Positions 14,152 to 17,043 of a DNA stretch of 17,043 nucleotides are shown one piece after another; the first letter of the stretch is position 1; each line of letters opens with the position of its first letter. Location of the stretch: NCBI GenBank assembly GCA_947462695.1, contig CANHQC010000005.1, positions 1 through 17,043 of the forward strand, given 5' to 3'. Source of the stretch: Flavobacteriales bacterium (GTDB lineage Bacteria; Bacteroidota; Bacteroidia; Flavobacteriales_D; Crocinitomicaceae). Below the pieces are notes generated by a model, which was given only the letters and a program-made list of their open reading frames with translations, was not told where the DNA came from and ran no database searches. Both the position numbers and the translations under genes were made by a program.

Positions 14152-15474
14152 ATGCGGCTGTTCTATTTTCTGCTCTACACTACCCTTAACTATTCGTTGC
14201 GGTTATTTTACCCAAGATTAAAATTGGTGAATAGCCCTAAACTTTTGTTAGGCAGAACCATTTATGTGAGCAACCATGCTGCTTCATTTATGGATCCTTT
14301 AGTCGTTACATCGTTAAGAAGACCGATTGTCTTTTTCTTAACGCGATCAGACGTGTTTACAAAATTTACCAAACCGTTCCTTTGGGCAGCTCACATGTTA
14401 CCGATCTATCGACAATTGGATGGCGTTGATACAAAAGAACTCAACGCAAAGGTATTTGAGAAATGTACGAAAGTGTTGTCGTTCGGCAGAAACCTACTTA
14501 TTTTTGGTGAGGGATTCACAGACGACGCGTTCATCAGACGACTAAAACCACTAAAAAAAGGTGCAATTCGCATTGGATTTACTGCACTAGAATCGATGAA
14601 TTGGAAAAAGAAAATTTATATTGCTGCCGTTGGGTGCAATTATTCCGATCCAAACAAACTTGGAAGTGACTTATTAATTTCGAGCTCTGAGCGATTCTGC
14701 CTGAATGACTATAAAGAGGCTTACCTCGAAAATCCGAATCGAACAATTACCGAACTCACTCGAAAAGTAGAATTGCTTTTGCAAGAACAAATTACGCATG
14801 TAGAGGACAAGGATTGGAGTAATTTTCACGAACACGTAATGCGCATTACGCGAAAAGGCATGAACGCAGAGAATAGTGATTTTCGCATTCCATTGATTAC
14901 ACGTTGGCATTATTCGCAACAACTAGCCAATTGGATTAATAATCTAACGGTCGAAGAAAAAGCAAAATTACATAGTCTTCGCGATGAACTTTCCACCTAT
15001 TTTGGGTTTATTAAACGCATGCGAATCAATGAAAATGATGTGTTTACTGTAAGTCAATTCAAGCCATTGAACCGACTAAATGAGTTGATACGTCTGATTT
15101 TATTATTCCCATTAGCACTGCTCGGATTTGTGCATTGCGGTCCTTGGTATATTGTCATCAAACGTTTTGTTGAAAAAACATTTAAACGACCTGTTTTCTG
15201 GGGATCGGTAAAATTACTTCTAGGTACGGCTGTATTTGGCTTGGTCAATATTCCATTCATTTTCATTTTTAAATCGTGGATATACCCGAGCACGGGTCTT
15301 GCATTACTCTATTATTTCGGAATTGGGTTTTATGGACTGGCAACGTACTCATGGTTTAACAACTATAAGCGCTTCAAAGAAAAAGGAAAAACAGCGAAGG
15401 TAGACCTATCAAAAATTGTAGCGAAACGCACATTAGTGTCCAGTCGAATTCAACAAGAAATCCCCATTTCTTGA
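14152..15474 (+). CDS. Membrane-bound 1-acyl-glycerol-3-phosphate acyltransferase family protein (PlsC-like)
   Basis: This 440-residue protein has an N-terminal lysophospholipid acyltransferase domain. The catalytic motif is NHAASFMDP (41-49), with five residues between His42 and Asp48. That spacing is seen in the larger Bacteroidota acyltransferases of the LPLAT group, rather than the HX4D of ordinary PlsC. The second block, FGEGFTDDAFIRRLKPLKKG (118-137), corresponds to the EG substrate motif. A long middle region (about 205-315) is polar and helical, and the C-terminal third holds several membrane segments (about 320-410). The natural substrate is unknown; phosphatidic acid synthesis or another lipid acylation is inferred. 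The ATG at 14152 was preferred over an in-frame TTG at 14071 because the latter lies upstream of the predicted promoter and adds a Cys/Phe-rich tail unlike the family. The stop abuts the crcB stop on the other strand. Confidence 0.85.
   Translation: MRLFYFLLYTTLNYSLRLFYPRLKLVNSPKLLLGRTIYVSNHAASFMDPLVVTSLRRPIVFFLTRSDVFTKFTKPFLWAAHMLPIYRQLDGVDTKELNAKVFEKCTKVLSFGRNLLIFGEGFTDDAFIRRLKPLKKGAIRIGFTALESMNWKKKIYIAAVGCNYSDPNKLGSDLLISSSERFCLNDYKEAYLENPNRTITELTRKVELLLQEQITHVEDKDWSNFHEHVMRITRKGMNAENSDFRIPLITRWHYSQQLANWINNLTVEEKAKLHSLRDELSTYFGFIKRMRINENDVFTVSQFKPLNRLNELIRLILLFPLALLGFVHCGPWYIVIKRFVEKTFKRPVFWGSVKLLLGTAVFGLVNIPFIFIFKSWIYPSTGLALLYYFGIGFYGLATYSWFNNYKRFKEKGKTAKVDLSKIVAKRTLVSSRIQQEIPIS
15454..15473. 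other. Perfect hairpin at the convergent acyltransferase/crcB junction
   Basis: CAAGAAAT at 15454-15461 and ATTTCTTG at 15466-15473 form an eight-base perfect stem with a CCCC loop. It covers the end of the acyltransferase gene, including the first two bases of its stop, and lies just past the crcB stop. The stem is AT-rich and no T-run follows in either direction, so it is at best a weak terminator or an mRNA 3' end structure shared by both transcripts. Confidence 0.45.
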
Positions 15475-15840
15475 CTACCTGGAACTATGCAGTATGTAAT
15501 AGACCAAACCAATTCCAACGGCAACTGAAACCACGAGATTAAGCATGGCATAAACATAATGTCCAGAATGAATCAAACCAACCGTTTCAATACTGAATGT
15601 ACTAAATGTACTGAACCCACCACAGAACCCGATTAACACAAGTGGGTGGACCCAGGAGTATTCTTCCATTTTTGTTGACATCTGCACAGTGATTAAAGCC
15701 AATATTATAGATGCAACTAAATTTGAAATAAGTGTTGCAATGGGAAAGTTTGATGCAGTGAACGTACCAATAAGAAAACTTATTCCATAACGAACAAGAC
15801 TTCCGATTCCACCACCAACAAACACGAATACTGCATTCAT
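15475..15840 (-). CDS. crcB: Fluoride ion channel CrcB/Fluc
   Basis: This 121-residue, four-helix membrane protein exports fluoride as a dual-topology dimer in the inner membrane. The signature elements are GGGIGSLVRY at 9-18, the conserved Asn40 in LISNLVASI, and GFCGGFSTFSTF at 71-82, which holds the family's Phe pair. The usual GGxTTFSTF has Ser in place of the first Thr here. Length is typical for a single, unduplicated Fluc. The ATG overlaps the PAP2 gene stop in an ATGA arrangement, so it is translated from the obg-PAP2-crcB message. There is no leader for a fluoride riboswitch directly upstream, so any fluoride control would have to act further up the operon. Confidence 0.93.
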   Translation of the reverse strand: MNAVFVFVGGGIGSLVRYGISFLIGTFTASNFPIATLISNLVASIILALITVQMSTKMEEYSWVHPLVLIGFCGGFSTFSTFSIETVGLIHSGHYVYAMLNLVVSVAVGIGLVYYILHSSR

Positions 15841-16436
15841 GACTCCAATTTAGTAAAAATCCGGAAGTAGTTTTGAAACAAGTAATGCACACTAAAACCG
15901 ACCAAGCAACCAACGGTCGCGCCCGCAACTACATCACTAACGTAATGAACACCCAGATAAACCCTGCTTAAACAAACCAGAAATACTATTAATGGCAATA
16001 GCCACCTTAGAAATCGGTAAGTTGTGCTGAAAAATGCATAAATCAACGCCGCCATTGCTGCAAAATTAGCCGCATGCGATGAGATAAATCCGTATTGACC
16101 TCCTTTATAAAAATCACCGGGTTTTATTTGGTAAAAATGCAACTTATCAGTTAAAAGAAGGTTGTGCGAAGGACGGTAGCGCAAGAATACTTCTTTAAAT
16201 GCATGAGTAGACAACTGATCAGTAATCACAATCGATAAAACAACCGATACAAAAAATGCCAACATGACCTTCCAATTGTATTTTCGATAGATAGCTACCA
16301 ATACAAGGACATAAAATGGAATCCATATTAGTTTTCCGGAAATCAACCAGAACAACTCATCTAGAAATGGGGTATTGCAACCATTAATAGCTACAACCAA
16401 CCACCTATCGATTGCCTCAAGCCGTTCCATCATCAT
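15837..16436 (-). CDS. PAP2-superfamily membrane phosphatase
   Basis: This 199-residue membrane phosphatase carries all three acid-phosphatase motifs: KX6RP as K81 to R88-P89 (KEVFLRYRP), SSHA at 119-122 in place of the common PSGH, and SRX5HX3D as [12 protein letters not shown] at 157-168. Five to six hydrophobic segments surround them. Known relatives remove phosphate from undecaprenyl pyrophosphate, phosphatidate or lipid A. With so many envelope genes nearby, undecaprenyl pyrophosphate recycling (PgpB/BcrC-like) is a reasonable guess, but the substrate is not set by the sequence. Three consecutive ATGs (16436, 16433, 16430) are possible starts; all overlap the end of obg by 12 to 20 bases. 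The stop overlaps the crcB start by four bases. Confidence 0.88.
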   Translation of the reverse strand: MMMERLEAIDRWLVVAINGCNTPFLDELFWLISGKLIWIPFYVLVLVAIYRKYNWKVMLAFFVSVVLSIVITDQLSTHAFKEVFLRYRPSHNLLLTDKLHFYQIKPGDFYKGGQYGFISSHAANFAAMAALIYAFFSTTYRFLRWLLPLIVFLVCLSRVYLGVHYVSDVVAGATVGCLVGFSVHYLFQNYFRIFTKLES

Positions 16437-17043
16437 TGAGAGACTTCCAAATAAGATCTTTAAGTTCGTTTAAACCAAGTTGGGTTATCGAAGATATGAA
16501 CACCGTTGGAATCGCGGGTAAATCTTTCCGGATCGCTTGAATTAACTCGTCATCAAGCATATCAGACTTTGTTATAGCCAGTAGACGTTCTTTATGCAAT
16601 AATTCGGGATTGTATTGCTTCAATTCATTGAGTAGAACTGCATATTCCTTTTGAATGTCATCACTATCCGCTGGAATCATAAACAGCAACAATGAATTTC
16701 GTTCAATATGGCGTAAAAACCGAATACCCAAACCCTTTCCTTGAGAAGCTCCTTCTATTATACCTGGAATATCAGCCATCACAAATGATCGGTAATCGCG
16801 GTACGAAACGATACCAAGGTTAGGTCGCAATGTAGTAAAAGGGTAATCGCCAATTTCAGGTTTAGCCGCAGAAAGAGCCGATAATAATGTACTCTTTCCT
16901 GCATTTGGAAATCCAACTAATCCTACGTCAGCAAGTAATTTTAATTCCAAGACCTTCCAACCTTCTTGTCCCTCTTCGCCGGGTTGCGCATGATGCGGTG
17001 TTTGATTGGTTGACGATTTGAAGTGATTATTTCCGAGGCCTCC
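16417..17043 (-). CDS. obg: GTPase Obg/CgtA, N-terminal part missing
   Basis: This gene is cut by the right edge; 208 residues of a protein usually about 330 long are visible. Obg is an essential GTPase that associates with the large ribosomal subunit and links growth to ribosome assembly and stress. The first visible residues ([10 protein letters not shown], then GEEGQEGW) are the end of the glycine-rich Obg fold. The G domain follows: G1 GFPNAGKST (44-52), switch [13 protein letters not shown]3 [16 protein letters not shown], and G4 as TKSD in place of the usual NKxD, then the SSI G5 position. The protein ends shortly after the G domain with no OCT extension, as in many Obg proteins outside Firmicutes. 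An internal TTG at 16950 could be mistaken for a start, but the frame is open and conserved to the window edge. The stop overlaps the PAP2 gene start. Confidence 0.94.
   Translation of the reverse strand, partial: GGLGNNHFKSSTNQTPHHAQPGEEGQEGWKVLELKLLADVGLVGFPNAGKSTLLSALSAAKPEIGDYPFTTLRPNLGIVSYRDYRSFVMADIPGIIEGASQGKGLGIRFLRHIERNSLLLFMIPADSDDIQKEYAVLLNELKQYNPELLHKERLLAITKSDMLDDELIQAIRKDLPAIPTVFISSITQLGLNELKDLIWKSLNDDGTA

Noticed and set aside
15841..15928. Fluoride riboswitch in front of crcB
   Set aside because: The region before crcB is coding sequence of the PAP2 gene and the genes overlap by four bases. I see no riboswitch-like fold or leader.

Overview
The window looks like a chromosomal segment of a Bacteroidota bacterium, probably from the Flavobacteriales side of the phylum. 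The reasons are a fasciclin-type surface protein ending in a type IX secretion (T9SS) sorting domain with a YPNPA motif, one good match to the Bacteroidota promoter form (TTG, 19 bp, TAnnTTTG), few Shine-Dalgarno-like sites, A-rich sequence before several starts, and low-GC coding sequence. I see no tRNA, rRNA, CRISPR array, insertion sequence, phage gene or attachment site. No gene-free stretch reaches 300 bases.

Layout. (1) Bases 1-945, plus strand: 3' part of a secreted FAS1-repeat protein, followed by a strong intrinsic terminator at 967-990. (2) Bases 965-11453, minus strand: a long, tightly packed run read right to left. It holds a GT4 glycosyltransferase, an outer-membrane polysaccharide export lipoprotein, a Wzc-like co-polymerase/tyrosine kinase, RfbC, a WecA/MraY-family sugar-phosphate transferase, a lipoprotein lytic transglycosylase, UvrA and a phosphoribosyltransferase. 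Most junctions are overlaps or gaps of under 40 bp, so much of it may be one operon. (3) Bases 11454-11574: divergent intergenic region. (4) Bases 11575-13041, plus strand: PBP4-type D-Ala-D-Ala carboxypeptidase, overlapping tail to tail with D-Ala-D-Ala ligase (13027-13995, minus). (5) Bases 14152-15474, plus strand: membrane acyltransferase with its own predicted promoter, abutting tail to tail with a minus-strand group crcB, PAP2 phosphatase and obg (cut by the right edge).

How the genes fit together. Nearly everything serves the cell envelope. The WecA-like enzyme would load the first sugar phosphate onto undecaprenyl phosphate, the GT4 enzyme would extend it, RfbC would supply a dTDP-rhamnose-pathway intermediate, and the Wzc- and Wza-like proteins would control length and export. 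No Wzx flippase or Wzy polymerase is present here, nor the other dTDP-rhamnose genes, so they must lie elsewhere if this is a complete Wzy-type pathway. The lytic transglycosylase, DacB and Ddl act on peptidoglycan, the PAP2 protein may recycle undecaprenyl pyrophosphate, and the acyltransferase makes or remodels lipids. UvrA, CrcB, Obg and the phosphoribosyltransferase are housekeeping genes.

I do not see a clearly new biological system. The best leads are small: a half-lost zinc-binding site in UvrA, an in-frame hexamer repeat encoding the tyrosine tail of the Wzc-like kinase, a terminator that also codes for protein, an overlapping convergent pair of opposing D-Ala-D-Ala enzymes, and a perfect hairpin at a zero-gap convergent junction.
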